Assembly: GCA_965221585.1 (NCBI GenBank)
Contig: OZ244898.1
Location: 2,046,001-2,110,000, forward strand
DNA length: 64,000 nucleotides
Direction: 5' to 3'
Origin: VXYK01 sp965221585
GTDB taxonomy: Bacteria > Actinomycetota > Acidimicrobiia > Acidimicrobiales > Aldehydirespiratoraceae
Shown here: positions 16,664 through 26,042 of the stretch, in pieces
Numbering within the stretch: position 1 is the stretch's first letter
How the letters are laid out: each line of letters starts with the position of its first letter
Notes under the pieces: model-generated
Seen by the model: the letters and a program-made list of their open reading frames with translations, nothing else
The model's database searches: none
What the model was told of the DNA's origin: nothing
Made by a program: the position numbers and the translations under genes

Positions 16664-18024
16664 CGCGCCTCCAGGTCTAAGCCGTTGGCCCCGGTGACGG
16701 TCAGAGAGTGGAGTGTTCCCACCTTCAGAGTTTGGGGCACAGAAATGACCCCGTCGATTTCAGGTGCTTCTCGATAGCTGCGTCCGATCCCAGGTTCATC
16801 CACAAGTACTTCGACTTCGCTGCCTACGAGTTCGTCACGTTTTGTTGCGGTGATCGTGTCCTGAAACTCAGAGAGTTCCCGGAGCCGGTCCGCGACCAGC
16901 CCCGGATCGACCTTGTCTCCAAGCGACTCCGCGTAGGTACCCACCTCTTCGGAATAGGCAAAGAATCCGCACCAGTCAAGCCTCGTCCTCTCGATGAAGT
17001 CCAAGAGTTGATCATGGTCCTGTTCGGTTTCGCCGGGATAACCGACAATGAAGTTCGAACGGAATGCTGCTGCCGGTTCGCGACCGCGGATGGACTCGAT
17101 CCTGTCTGCGAACTTGGTTCCATTGCCCCAGCGACGCATGCTCCGCAGCAATCGGGACGAGACGTGCTGAAGCGACAGATCGAAGTACGGCACACCGGTT
17201 TCGCAGACCGTGTCGATCAGCGAATCGGAGAGGTCCGAGGGGTAGAGATACAACAGCCTTACCCGTTCGACCTTGGCAGCAACGGCTCGCACCAATGGAA
17301 TGATCGCTCGTTCACCGATGCCCTGATCCCTGCCGTAAGCAGCCAAATCCTGGGCGACCAGGACAATCTCCTCGGCTGCCAGTTGCTCTACCTCGGCCAA
17401 TATCGCTTCGATGGAGCGACTGCGTTGCGGACCCCTGAACGAGGGGATGGCGCAGAAACCGCAGGCCCGGTCGCAGCCTTCGGCGATCTTGACATATGCC
17501 CAGGGGCGTTGCGCGGCCGGTCGGGGCAGGTTCAGAAGGTCGAAGTCCGGGACCGCGCCTGCCGGCTGAGGGGTCGAGCCACGAGTCGGCCCGAGCGCGA
17601 CCGGCACCGCTGAGTGAGCGACCTCAGGGCTCGGGGGGTGGTCGCCGCGACCTGACAGAGACGGCGCGAGCGACATCCCGAACGGCGCCAGGTGATCGAT
17701 CTCAGGCAGCTCGTCGGCGAGTTCATCGCCGTAGCGCTGTGCCATGCAGCCCGTCACGACCAGCCGGGCGCCCTCACGACGCTGCTGAGCAACCTCGAGG
17801 ATCGTGTCAACCGACTCCTGGCGGGCCTCGTGAATGAACGAGCAGGTGTTGACGACGACGACATCGGCGGTTCCGACTTCATCGGTGGCCACCATGCCTT
17901 CCTCGGCCAGCGTTCCCGCCAGTTTGTCGGAGTCGACCTGATTCTTGGGACACCCGAGGGTCACTATTGCATATGACTGACTTGGCGCGTATGACTGAGT
18001 TGGCGAATATGACTGAGCGGACAT
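16660..18024 (-). CDS. rimO: Ribosomal protein S12 methylthiotransferase
   Basis: A 454-residue radical-SAM methylthiotransferase modifying an Asp of ribosomal protein S12. The N-terminal MTTase domain holds three cluster Cys ('LGCPKNQVDSD', 'VVNTCSF', 'VTGCMAQRYG'), the radical-SAM triad is 'CDRACGFCAIPSFRG', and the C-terminal TRAM domain binds substrate. 'GCPKNQVDSD' identifies RimO rather than MiaB. A Pro/Ser-rich insert separates the first two domains (residues ~120-160). Before the conserved start of the fold there is a duplicated SYxPxQ hexapeptide from an 18-bp tandem repeat. RimO heads the rimO-pgsA-cinA run. Confidence 0.95.
   Translation of the reverse strand: MSAQSYSPTQSYAPSQSYAIVTLGCPKNQVDSDKLAGTLAEEGMVATDEVGTADVVVVNTCSFIHEARQESVDTILEVAQQRREGARLVVTGCMAQRYGDELADELPEIDHLAPFGMSLAPSLSGRGDHPPSPEVAHSAVPVALGPTRGSTPQPAGAVPDFDLLNLPRPAAQRPWAYVKIAEGCDRACGFCAIPSFRGPQRSRSIEAILAEVEQLAAEEIVLVAQDLAAYGRDQGIGERAIIPLVRAVAAKVERVRLLYLYPSDLSDSLIDTVCETGVPYFDLSLQHVSSRLLRSMRRWGNGTKFADRIESIRGREPAAAFRSNFIVGYPGETEQDHDQLLDFIERTRLDWCGFFAYSEEVGTYAESLGDKVDPGLVADRLRELSEFQDTITATKRDELVGSEVEVLVDEPGIGRSYREAPEIDGVISVPQTLKVGTLHSLTVTGANGLDLEAR
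17971..18016. repeat. 18-bp tandem repeat (2.6 copies) in the rimO N-terminus
   Basis: Copies start at 17971, 17989 and 18007 (the last partial), each beginning with A/GTATGACTGA. The period is six codons, so the reading frame is kept and the N-terminus reads SYSPTQ-SYAPSQ-SYA. Confidence 0.85.
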
Positions 18025-18036
18025 GGTGATTGGACC

Positions 18037-19077
18037 CTAACCGTCAGCGGTGGCCCCAAGCACCAGCACGCAACCCACCCACATTGCCAACAGCACGATT
18101 CCTTCTGTACGGCTGACCTTCTTCTTGGTGATCATCATCACCGCGCTGAGGGCAACCACTGTGACCATCATGATCGAACCCCCCACGGCCAGTGGCGAGT
18201 CGAGTACCCGCCCCGGACCTACAAGAGCGATCACACCGCCGACACCAAGACTGTTGAACATGTTGGAACCGAGCAGGTTCCCGATCAGGAGTTCGATCTC
18301 GCCACGGCGTGTGGCCGCGATAGCGGTGAACAGTTCGGGTGCCGAGGTTCCGATCGCCACCAATGTGAAGCCGATGAAGCCGCCGGTCAGATCAAGTTCC
18401 TCGGCAATTCGCTCGGCACCTGCTACAACGAACCAGGCGGACCCCGCAACGAGGACCAGCCCCAGGGCGGTACGGATCGTCTCGACGAGGGCGGAGGGTG
18501 CGGTGTCGCCCACGAACTCGCCGACTTCGGTTGGCAGAGCTGCGATTTCGCGCTCCTCCGGGCGGGTCGTGGGTGCTATCGGGCCTAGTTCCTTCGGGCT
18601 TGTGTTGCCGGGGATGGACGGCTCGGTCAGATACCTGGGTGAAGTGCGCACGAGGAACCACAGCGCAGCTACCAACCCAAGCACGAGCACGGTTCCCTCC
18701 AGCCGGGTGATCTCTCCTTGCAACAGAGCCGCGAAGACAACCACCGAGGCCACTGATATCGGCACTTCCCGCCGCAGTATCGCAGGCTGCACCGGCACGG
18801 CGGCGATGAGGGTCGCGCACCCCAGCACCAGGGAGATGTTGGCGACGTTGGAGCCGATGACATTGCCGACACCGATGTCAAGATTGCCGTCGGCTGCGGC
18901 AATTCCCGACACGACCATCTCCGGGGCACTGGTACCGAATCCCACGATCACCGACCCGACTATCACCGGCGCGATGCGCATGACGACAGCCAACCGGACC
19001 GCTCCCTTGACGAACTGGTCAGAGGCGACGGCAAGCACAACCAATCCGCCGATCGCGTAGAGGAGGCCGGTAGTCAT
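18037..19077 (-). CDS. Calcium/sodium (CaCA family) exchanger
   Basis: A 346-residue integral membrane cation antiporter with about ten hydrophobic segments. The two inverted alpha repeats are clear: 'GFGTSAPEMVVS' with 'GNVIGSNVANI' in the N-half and 'AIGTSAPELFTA' with 'GNLLGSNMFNSLGV' in the C-half. Their acidic and polar residues form the ion sites in homologous YrbG/NCX proteins. A hydrophilic cytoplasmic loop (residues ~148-195, rich in Pro/Glu/Thr) separates the halves. It sits between rimO and ftsK on the same strand with short gaps. Confidence 0.92.
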   Translation of the reverse strand: MTTGLLYAIGGLVVLAVASDQFVKGAVRLAVVMRIAPVIVGSVIVGFGTSAPEMVVSGIAAADGNLDIGVGNVIGSNVANISLVLGCATLIAAVPVQPAILRREVPISVASVVVFAALLQGEITRLEGTVLVLGLVAALWFLVRTSPRYLTEPSIPGNTSPKELGPIAPTTRPEEREIAALPTEVGEFVGDTAPSALVETIRTALGLVLVAGSAWFVVAGAERIAEELDLTGGFIGFTLVAIGTSAPELFTAIAATRRGEIELLIGNLLGSNMFNSLGVGGVIALVGPGRVLDSPLAVGGSIMMVTVVALSAVMMITKKKVSRTEGIVLLAMWVGCVLVLGATADG

Positions 19078-19096
19078 CGGATTTCAAAGCTACCGA

Positions 19097-21658
19097 TCAA
19101 AAGTCGGCGTCGGGGTCCTCGGCTATTCCCCCTGTGCCGCGGCGCTTCTCGTACTCTTCGGGGGTCCACAGGACTTCCCGAGCCTTGGATCCGGTGGACG
19201 GGCCGACCACACCCTGTTGTTCGAGCAGGTCCATGATTCGCCCGGCGCGCGCGAAACCGACCCGGAGCTTGCGTTGCAGCATCGACGTCGAGCCGAGTTG
19301 GGTCTGTACCACCAGTTCCATAGCCGCATCGAGGAGCGCATCGCCGTCGTCAGCAGTTTCTGGGGGCGTGGCGGTAACCGAGTCGGGCGGTGGCTCCCCG
19401 GTGATCACGCTGTCGTCGTCGAGCGGGGCGACGGAGCTGACGGACATGGCCCCGGCCCCGGATCGGGACGACAATTCTGGGTCCTGCTTCAACTTCTTGG
19501 CCTGCTCGCGCCAGTGGCCCACAATGGCGCGCACTTCGGACTCCTCGACCCAACAACCCTGGATTCGATTCAGCGCCGAGGACGACGTGCCGAGCATCAA
19601 TAGATCGCCGCCGCCCACCAGACGCTCCGCACCCGCCTGGTCCAGGATGACCCGCGAATCGGTCAGACTCGAGACCGCGAAAGCCCAGCGGCTCGGGATG
19701 TTGGCCTTGATGACACCGGTTATGACGTTCACCGAGGGCCGTTGCGTGGCGATCACCAGGTGTATCCCGACGGCCCGGGCCATCTGGGCTATGCGTGCTA
19801 TCGACTCCTCCACGTCGCGGGCGGCCACCATCATCAAGTCGGCCAACTCGTCGACCACCACCAACACGAACGGCAGGCGGCTGTAGCTGAGCGGCTCACC
19901 ATCGGCATCCAGCACTCCCAGGGGAGGTTTCAAAGTGTTGTTGTCGACGGCCTGGTTGTAGCCGGTGATGTCGCGCACACCCACATCTGCGAGAAGGTCG
20001 TAGCGGCGCTCCATCTCACGCACCGCCCAAGCCAGGGCGTTGGCGGCCTTTCGAGGATCGGTGACCGGCGCGGTGAGCAGATGCGGGATCCTGTCGTACT
20101 GCCCCATCTCAACCCGCTTGGGGTCGACCAGGATCATTCGCACCTGATCCGGGTTCGAGCGCATGAGGATCGATGAGAGCATCGAGTTCAGGCAGGACGA
20201 TTTGCCCGAACCTGTCGCGCCGGCGATGAGCACATGGGGCATCTCGGCGATGTTGACCACCACGTTGTTGCCATTGATGTCACGGCCGATGGCAACTTCG
20301 AGGGGGTGGGAGGCCTGTTTTGCTTCTTCCGAAGCCAGGATGTCGCCGATCGTGACGATCTCCCGCTTGTTGTTGGGGACCTCCACCCCTATGGCGCGGC
20401 GCCCCGGAATCGGGGCGATGATGCGCACGTCGGGTGAAGCCATGGCGTAGGCCATGTCCTTGCGCAGGCTCTCGAACTTGGTGACCTTGACTCCCTCACC
20501 CAGGGTCAACACATACCGGGTGACAGTCGGGCCGACGATCGGTTCGAGCAGGCTGGTCTCCACACCGAATTGGGAGAGTGTGTCCTGTAGCCGCCTGCCG
20601 CGTTCGACAACGTCGATCGTATCGATCTCCTGTTTGTTGCTGCGCGAGAGCAGCGACACCGGCGGGAGCGTCCAGGGGCTCAGTTCCAGAGGCAGTTTCT
20701 GCTCGGTGACCAGGCCCGGCTCGAGTCTCGGTCTACGGGTGCGCCGCAGTCGTGGCTCCGCGGTGGACTCATCGGGGCCGTCGCCGCTCAGTGTCTCGGC
20801 ACCATCGGCTCCGCTCCCGTTGCCGACCGAAGGAAGCTCTTCGCGGGTATCGCCGGCAGCGACTGCTCCGTCGACGACTGCGCCGAAATCGCTGCCTTCG
20901 GAGACGCTGACGATTGTTTCGGACGACGCGGACGCCTCGGATGATTCTGCCGCCCCGCCGGTGGCGGTGGGTTTCGAAAGATCGCTGAACAGTGCTTGGA
21001 CCTGCGCCTTCAACCAGCGCGCAGGCGGCCCCAGGATGATCACCACGCCCCGGCCCAGAGCGCCCGCGGAACTGCCGGTAAGCACGATCACTCCGACGAT
21101 GCCCAACAGCGCGAGAATCAAGACGCTGCCCGTGACCGCGGCAGCGGCATGGAGCGTGCCACCGAGACCGATCCCCAACACACCCCCCGCTGCGCCCCAT
21201 TCATCGACGCCGTCGCTGATACCGGGGCGGCCTCTCAGCACATGCAGGAGCCCGCTCAACGACATCAACAGCAGGCTCCCGCCCACCGTGAGACGCGTCG
21301 GCCATTCGGACTCGCCGCCGGCGCCGGCTCCGCGGATCAGGGCCACGCCCAGCGCAACCAGGCCCAGGGGCACAACGAAACGAATCAGACCGACTCCCGC
21401 GGCCAGCCCGTCGTCGACCACAACTCCGACCGCTCCAGCTGCTCCGAACCACAGGCTGACTGCGCTCAACAGGCCCAGCAGTATCGCTCCGAGACCCAGC
21501 AGATCGCTTCGGTGACCCGACAACACACCCCCGACCGAGCGCCGCGAGACGGCCGAGCGCTTGGAGCGGCGCCCTTTGGAAGAGGCTTTCTTCGAGGCAC
21601 CGGAACTCTTCGAGCCGCCCTTGGAGTTCGAATCTGCGGAGTCTGCTTTTGAAGCCAC
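19097..21658 (-). CDS. ftsK: DNA translocase FtsK/SpoIIIE
   Basis: An 853-residue septal DNA pump that clears chromosome termini during division. Residues 50-210 contain about four transmembrane segments after a Lys/Ser-rich cytosolic start. Residues ~225-310 are an acidic Ser/Glu/Gly linker, short for the family. The motor has Walker A 'GATGSGKS' (480-487) and Walker B 'FVLVVVDELADLM'. The C-terminal ~65 residues are the winged-helix gamma domain ('QLGSTSMLQRKLRVGFARAGRIMD') that reads KOPS-type polar sequences. The N-terminus encodes a small ADS-ADS duplication. It lies downstream of rnj on the same strand. Confidence 0.96.
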   Translation of the reverse strand: MASKADSADSNSKGGSKSSGASKKASSKGRRSKRSAVSRRSVGGVLSGHRSDLLGLGAILLGLLSAVSLWFGAAGAVGVVVDDGLAAGVGLIRFVVPLGLVALGVALIRGAGAGGESEWPTRLTVGGSLLLMSLSGLLHVLRGRPGISDGVDEWGAAGGVLGIGLGGTLHAAAAVTGSVLILALLGIVGVIVLTGSSAGALGRGVVIILGPPARWLKAQVQALFSDLSKPTATGGAAESSEASASSETIVSVSEGSDFGAVVDGAVAAGDTREELPSVGNGSGADGAETLSGDGPDESTAEPRLRRTRRPRLEPGLVTEQKLPLELSPWTLPPVSLLSRSNKQEIDTIDVVERGRRLQDTLSQFGVETSLLEPIVGPTVTRYVLTLGEGVKVTKFESLRKDMAYAMASPDVRIIAPIPGRRAIGVEVPNNKREIVTIGDILASEEAKQASHPLEVAIGRDINGNNVVVNIAEMPHVLIAGATGSGKSSCLNSMLSSILMRSNPDQVRMILVDPKRVEMGQYDRIPHLLTAPVTDPRKAANALAWAVREMERRYDLLADVGVRDITGYNQAVDNNTLKPPLGVLDADGEPLSYSRLPFVLVVVDELADLMMVAARDVEESIARIAQMARAVGIHLVIATQRPSVNVITGVIKANIPSRWAFAVSSLTDSRVILDQAGAERLVGGGDLLMLGTSSSALNRIQGCWVEESEVRAIVGHWREQAKKLKQDPELSSRSGAGAMSVSSVAPLDDDSVITGEPPPDSVTATPPETADDGDALLDAAMELVVQTQLGSTSMLQRKLRVGFARAGRIMDLLEQQGVVGPSTGSKAREVLWTPEEYEKRRGTGGIAEDPDADF

Positions 21659-21782
21659 GATACCGAAACGCTACCAGCGAGGCCGCGCAGCGGTATGTAC
21701 CCCTATTGCAGCGAGTTCATCCACCCCGCGGTCAGCGGGCGGTCGTGTGAGCCACTGCACCAAGCCGTTCATCCTTTCCGGT

Positions 21783-21799
21783 CGGCTGTTTGACAGCCG
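21783..21799 (-). terminator. Hairpin after rnj (weak terminator candidate)
   Basis: CGGCTGT (21783-21789) pairs with ACAGCCG (21793-21799) around a 3-nt loop, directly downstream of the rnj stop on the minus strand. No U-run follows, so termination is uncertain; it may only stabilise the 3' end. Confidence 0.3.
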
Positions 21800-21804
21800 G
21801 GTCC

Positions 21805-23466
21805 TCAGCCCTCGCGGACTATCGGCACGATCATCGGGCGGCGGCGGGTCCGTTCCGCGACGATCCCACCTGCGGCTCGACGTACGATCTGGGACAGACG
21901 GGCCAGATCATCGATGTCTTCGTCGAACGCCTTCAAGACTGCGGTCTCCACGGCGTCGACCACAGCGGTCTCATGCGCACGCAGCGCAGGCTGCTCGACC
22001 CAGCCACGCGACACCACATCGGGTCCGACCAGCAACTCGCCCCGCTCAGTGTCCACATGCACGATCACCGCAACAAAACCGTCAGCGCCCAGGAGTCGGC
22101 GATCACCCAGCACTGCATTGCCGAGGTCGCCGACAGTGCCGTCGACATAGAGGTGGTCCCCTCCGACCGATCCGAGGTGCGTCAAACCATTATCGGACAG
22201 TTCCAGCTGATCCCCGTCTTCAGCCACGACCACATGGTCACGGTCCATCCCCATCTCCAGCGCCAGATCCCGATGCGCCACGAGATGGGCGTATTCGCCG
22301 TGCACAGGCACGAAGTAATCGGGGACCGCAACCGAATGGAGAGTCCTGAGCTCCTGTTGCTTTCCATGCCCGCTGGTGTGGACATCAACGATTCCGCTGT
22401 GGACCACCCGGGCGCCGAGGCGGGCGAGGCCGTTGCGGACCGCCGCCACCGCAGTCTCGTTGCCCGGGATCGGGTGTGCGGAGAAGATGACCGTATCGTT
22501 GTCGTCGAGCTTCAGCCAACGGCTCTCGCCTCTGGCCATCTGGGTGAGCGCCGCTCGAGGCTCACCCTGGGATCCAGTGCATACGACGCACAGTCTTCGG
22601 GGGTCGAGTTCATCGACGTCTTCGACATCTCTGATCGCGTGGTCCGGGATCCGCAGAATCCCTACCTCCCTGGCGAGTTTGACATTGCGTCGCATGGAGA
22701 GCCCGATGGGCACGACAATCCTGTTGGTCATCAAAGCGGCATCGGCCACCTGCTGCAGACGGTGGATGTGGCTCGCGAAAGAAGCGACTATCACCCGACG
22801 CTGATCATTGGCGCGCAGCAGCGCGGTGAGCACACCGCCGATCTCCTTCTCTGATCGGGACGCACCGGGACTGTCGGCGTTGGTCGAATCCGCGAGCATC
22901 AGTCGGATGCCCGGATTATGGGCCAGCGCGCCGATCCTGGACAGGTCTGTGCGACGGCCGTCGACGGGGGTCAGGTCCAATTTGAAGTCGCTGGAGTGGA
23001 GAATCACACCCTGATCGGTATGGAACGCAGTGATGTTGCCCGATGGAATCGAGTGGGTGACAGGGAGGAATTCGCAGTCGAAAGGACCGATCTTGCGGCG
23101 ATCACCGTCGCCGATGGGGTGCAGGTCGGCTCTTCCTTTCAAGCCTGCCTCGCGGAGCTTGTGCTCGATCATGCCGAGCGTGAAGACCGACCCGTAGACG
23201 GGCAGCGACATGTGCCGGAGAAGGTATGGAAGCGCGCCTATGTGGTCCTCGTGGGCGTGGGTGGCAATAACCGCCTCGACCCGGTCGGTGTTCTGGATCA
23301 GCCAGTCGAGGTCGGGCAGAACCGCGTCCACACCTGGCAGGTCATCGCCTGCGAACATCTGGCCGCAGTCGAGTACCACAATCCGACCCTGTGTCTCGAT
23401 GGCCGCGCAGTTGCGACCGATCTCACCGAGGCCACCGAGGAAGGTGATGATTACCGGTTCTGCCAT
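21805..23466 (-). CDS. rnj: Ribonuclease J
   Basis: A 553-residue metallo-beta-lactamase-fold ribonuclease with 5'-3' exonuclease and endonuclease activity in mRNA decay and rRNA maturation. The metal-binding motif is 'ATHAHEDHIGAL' (His70, His72, Asp74, His75). Further ligands lie in 'PVTHSIPSGN' and 'LADSTNADSPG'. The beta-CASP domain includes 'VIVASFASHIHRLQQV' and the nearby 'FSAHPIPGNE', and the C-terminal domain is of normal length. The stop of dapA lies 11 bp upstream of its start; that gap holds a perfect 10-bp tandem repeat. Confidence 0.96.
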   Translation of the reverse strand: MAEPVIITFLGGLGEIGRNCAAIETQGRIVVLDCGQMFAGDDLPGVDAVLPDLDWLIQNTDRVEAVIATHAHEDHIGALPYLLRHMSLPVYGSVFTLGMIEHKLREAGLKGRADLHPIGDGDRRKIGPFDCEFLPVTHSIPSGNITAFHTDQGVILHSSDFKLDLTPVDGRRTDLSRIGALAHNPGIRLMLADSTNADSPGASRSEKEIGGVLTALLRANDQRRVIVASFASHIHRLQQVADAALMTNRIVVPIGLSMRRNVKLAREVGILRIPDHAIRDVEDVDELDPRRLCVVCTGSQGEPRAALTQMARGESRWLKLDDNDTVIFSAHPIPGNETAVAAVRNGLARLGARVVHSGIVDVHTSGHGKQQELRTLHSVAVPDYFVPVHGEYAHLVAHRDLALEMGMDRDHVVVAEDGDQLELSDNGLTHLGSVGGDHLYVDGTVGDLGNAVLGDRRLLGADGFVAVIVHVDTERGELLVGPDVVSRGWVEQPALRAHETAVVDAVETAVLKAFDEDIDDLARLSQIVRRAAGGIVAERTRRRPMIVPIVREG

Positions 23467-23467
23467 A

Positions 23468-23487
23468 TCAGGTCCGTTCAGGTCCGT
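23468..23487. repeat. Perfect 10-bp tandem duplication at the dapA stop / rnj start junction
   Basis: TCAGGTCCGT occurs at 23468-23477 and 23478-23487. On the minus strand the second copy carries the dapA TGA stop, and the first copy supplies another TGA just before the rnj ATG. Confidence 0.9.
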
Positions 23488-24398
23488 CGGAGCGCTGACA
23501 GAACGGCCTCAGCGGATTGTTGCAGGCCGTCGGGTTCGGGACCCATCGGCGATCGGGTCGGGCCTGCCGGCAGGCCCATGACACGCAGCATCGCCTTTGC
23601 CGGAACGGGGTTGGGGGCCTCATCGCCCGTCTCGAACTCATAGGACGGGATCAGGCGGCGGTTGATCTCGGCCGCGGTGTGCACATCGCCCGCGAAGAAT
23701 GCTGCCAGCATCTGCGATGTCTCGACTCCGGCCCAGTGCGTTGCCACGCCGATGGTGCCGACCGCGCCGATCGCCAGCAACGGCAGGGTGAGTCCGTCGT
23801 CGCCGCTGTAGACCTCCGTGTCGGGCGGTGACAGTGTCAGCAGCCTTGCGGTCTCTGCGGGGTTCGCGGCAGCGTCCTTCACACCGATGATGTTGGGCAC
23901 CGTGTTGAACAGTTCCGCCATCGTCTCGGTGGCGATCTTGCGACCCGTGCGACCGGGGATGTCATAGAGCAGGATCGGCAGGTCGGTGGACTGGGCACAG
24001 GCACGAAAATGCTCGCGCAAGCCTGCTTGGCTCGGACGGTTGTAGTACCCCGCCACATGCAGCAGTCCCGCGGCGCCGGCCTCGGCGGCGCGTTGACTCA
24101 ACTCCACCGCGGCGATGGTGTCGTTGCTTCCCGCGCCCGCGACGACAGGCTTGTCGATGGCCTCCACCACGGCAGCGATCAGATCGATCTGCTCGTCGTG
24201 GGTGAGGGTCGGGCTCTCTCCTGTGGTGCCGGCAATGACCAGGCCGTCGCTGCCGCCCTCGGTTGTGAGGTAGCGGGCCAGTTTCTGTGCGCCTTCAAGA
24301 TCCAGCGACCCGTCGGAACCGAACGGAGTGACCATGGCGGTCAGTACCCGCCCGAAGCGTGCTTGCATCTCGCTTGCTTGCATCTCGCTTGCCTGCAT
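23478..24398 (-). CDS. dapA: 4-hydroxy-tetrahydrodipicolinate synthase
   Basis: A ~306-residue TIM-barrel lyase condensing pyruvate with aspartate semialdehyde on the lysine/diaminopimelate pathway. Substrate loop 'GTTGESPTLTHDE', catalytic Tyr in 'LLYDIPGRTG' and the Schiff-base Lys in 'IIGVKDAAAN' are present. The start is ambiguous: a 15-bp tandem duplication places three in-frame ATGs at 24398, 24383 and 24368, each within MQASE/MQARF. The middle one has AGG eight bases upstream and may be preferred; the innermost matches the usual family length. The gene is near dapB but separated from it by the SURF1 gene. Confidence 0.95.
   Translation of the reverse strand: MQASEMQASEMQARFGRVLTAMVTPFGSDGSLDLEGAQKLARYLTTEGGSDGLVIAGTTGESPTLTHDEQIDLIAAVVEAIDKPVVAGAGSNDTIAAVELSQRAAEAGAAGLLHVAGYYNRPSQAGLREHFRACAQSTDLPILLYDIPGRTGRKIATETMAELFNTVPNIIGVKDAAANPAETARLLTLSPPDTEVYSGDDGLTLPLLAIGAVGTIGVATHWAGVETSQMLAAFFAGDVHTAAEINRRLIPSYEFETGDEAPNPVPAKAMLRVMGLPAGPTRSPMGPEPDGLQQSAEAVLSALRRT
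24362..24398. repeat. 15-bp tandem repeat triplicating the dapA start codon
   Basis: CTTGCATCTCGCTTG at 24362-24376 is repeated exactly at 24377-24391 and continues as a partial third copy to 24398. Each copy contains CAT, i.e. an in-frame ATG on the minus strand. Confidence 0.92.
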
Positions 24399-24440
24399 CC
24401 TGTTATCGTGCCATGCCTGAGCGTTGATCGGCTCGCATTT

Positions 24441-24467
24441 GTGATCTTTCGGGCTGTGATCTTTCGG
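24441..24467. repeat. 15-bp-period duplication upstream of dapA
   Basis: GTGATCTTTCGG occurs at 24441-24452 and 24456-24467 in the 94-bp gap between the SURF1 and dapA genes. Confidence 0.8.
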
Positions 24468-24492
24468 TGACGGACTTTGGCGCGGTCATGGT

Positions 24493-25326
24493 TCAACGGG
24501 TCTCGGGATGGTGCCGACGCCGTGACTCGCGACGACGTCTTGTGAGGATCAAGCCGTAGACGACGACGGTCCCGGCCGAGAAGAAGAACCACTGGAACGC
24601 ATATGACAGATGTGGGCCGTCATCGAGGCTCACCGGGGGAACAGGGACCGGCAGTGAAGTGTCCGCAGGTGTTGGAGGGTGCTGCTGCGCCAGTTGCACC
24701 CATAGGCCGGCTATGTCGAGACCGGTCAGTTCGGCGGCCCTGTCGAGGTCGAGTCGATTCAATTCGGTCAGCACGGCGATCTCATTGGTACCGATGCTTC
24801 CTCCACCGACGCTGCTGAACGCCCTGCCAGTGACGGTCACCTCACCGTCGGGCGCGCTGAGGTCATCGCTCTGCACGCCCGCTGCCCAGAGCCTGGGAAC
24901 CCAGCCGCGACTGACCGCTACGACCGTTCCGTCCGCCAGTTCAAGGGGCGTGACGAGCCAGTTTCCCGGCTCGGTCTCGTAAGTCCGGTTGGCGACCAGA
25001 AACGAGTGCTCATCAAGATAGGCGCCGACTGCGACCGTTGACGTGTGGTCCGGTGGCGGGGTGGGCGACGCCAGCAGCGTCCCGATCTCCTGGGGTTCCG
25101 CTTGGAGCGCGGCTCTGATCCCGCTGTTGGAATCACGCCGTTCCTCAAGACGGCGCATCTGCCAGAACCCCAGGTTGATCATTACAACGACCATCAACAG
25201 AACGAACAGGTGCGACAGTATCCAGCGAAACGACAACAGGTGCCTCGGAGGTGCTGCTGGTTCGGTCGGCTGTGGGGGCTCCGGCGGCTGTGGGTGCTCC
25301 GTCAGCTCAGAGTTCAAGGAAGGCAT
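24493..25326 (-). CDS. SURF1 family cytochrome oxidase biogenesis protein
   Basis: A 277-residue membrane protein with two transmembrane helices, at residues ~36-52 ('LFVLLMVVVMINLGFWQM') and ~245-262, flanking a large extracytoplasmic domain. SURF1 assists haem a insertion into aa3-type cytochrome c oxidase. Family motifs are 'LGFWQMRRLEER' after TM1, 'VSRGWVP' mid-domain and 'HLSYAFQWFFF' entering TM2. The cytosolic N-terminus is Pro/Glu-rich and contains a duplicated PQPxEP hexapeptide. The gene overlaps dapB by 20 bp and implies aerobic respiration with a haem-copper oxidase. Confidence 0.92.
   Translation of the reverse strand: MPSLNSELTEHPQPPEPPQPTEPAAPPRHLLSFRWILSHLFVLLMVVVMINLGFWQMRRLEERRDSNSGIRAALQAEPQEIGTLLASPTPPPDHTSTVAVGAYLDEHSFLVANRTYETEPGNWLVTPLELADGTVVAVSRGWVPRLWAAGVQSDDLSAPDGEVTVTGRAFSSVGGGSIGTNEIAVLTELNRLDLDRAAELTGLDIAGLWVQLAQQHPPTPADTSLPVPVPPVSLDDGPHLSYAFQWFFFSAGTVVVYGLILTRRRRESRRRHHPETR
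25266..25301. repeat. 18-bp tandem duplication in the SURF1 N-terminus
   Basis: Two 18-bp copies (25266-25283 and 25284-25301, about 16 of 18 identical) encode PQPPEP and PQPTEP in frame. Confidence 0.75.
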
Positions 25327-26035
25327 CCAGGCCGAGGGTCAGCCCCTCGAAGTCGGCAATCCGCTTGCAGCCCAGCAACACACCAGGCATGAACGAGGTG
25401 CGGTCAATGGTGTCATGGCGAATCGACAGGGTCTGGCCGGTCGTGCCCATCAGCACTTCCTGATTGGCAACGACGCCTTTCATCCTCACCGAGTGAACTC
25501 TTACGCCGGAGGCGTCCTGGCCTCCGCGCGCGCCCGGGAGCACTTCCTGTCGGGTCGGGTCGTCAGCCCAGTCGGCCGATGCCTCAGCGATCCGCTCCGC
25601 CGTGTGGATCGCTGTACCTGACGGTGCGTCCACTTTGGCGTCGTGGTGGTATTCGATCACCTCGGCTGTTGAGAAGTGCGGGGCGGCCAATTCGGCGAAT
25701 CGCATCATCAGCACCGCCCCGATGGCGAAGTTCGGTGCTATCAGGCAGTTGCTAGCGCTGAACGCTTCAGCGAAGGAGGCCAGGTCATCGTCTGAGAATC
25801 CGGTGGTTCCGACGACGGCGTGAATTTTGTTGGCCGCAAGGAACTCCAGTGTTCCGCGGGCTGCTGAGGCAACCGTGAAATCAACGGCTACGTCGCATTC
25901 CGCCTCTACGAGCTCCTCGAGTGAGTCATCGATGTCTATGGCTGCGACCAGCTCGAGCTGCGGGTCGGCTTCGACCGCACTGCATACGGCCTGGCCCATG
26001 CGCCCTGCGGCACCGACCACTCCGACTCGGATCAT
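25307..26035 (-). CDS. dapB: 4-hydroxy-tetrahydrodipicolinate reductase
   Basis: A 242-residue NAD(P)H-dependent reductase, second step of the diaminopimelate branch. The Rossmann loop is 'VGVVGAAGRMGQAV'. The catalytic/substrate motif 'EYHHDAKVDAPSGTA' carries the His pair, Lys and the Ser-Gly-Thr substrate loop. 'VGTTGF' and 'APNFAIGAVLM' are the other conserved blocks. It overlaps the downstream SURF1 start by 20 bp, suggesting translational coupling of an unrelated respiratory gene. Confidence 0.96.
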   Translation of the reverse strand: MIRVGVVGAAGRMGQAVCSAVEADPQLELVAAIDIDDSLEELVEAECDVAVDFTVASAARGTLEFLAANKIHAVVGTTGFSDDDLASFAEAFSASNCLIAPNFAIGAVLMMRFAELAAPHFSTAEVIEYHHDAKVDAPSGTAIHTAERIAEASADWADDPTRQEVLPGARGGQDASGVRVHSVRMKGVVANQEVLMGTTGQTLSIRHDTIDRTSFMPGVLLGCKRIADFEGLTLGLDAFLEL

Positions 26036-26042
26036 TGCCTAC

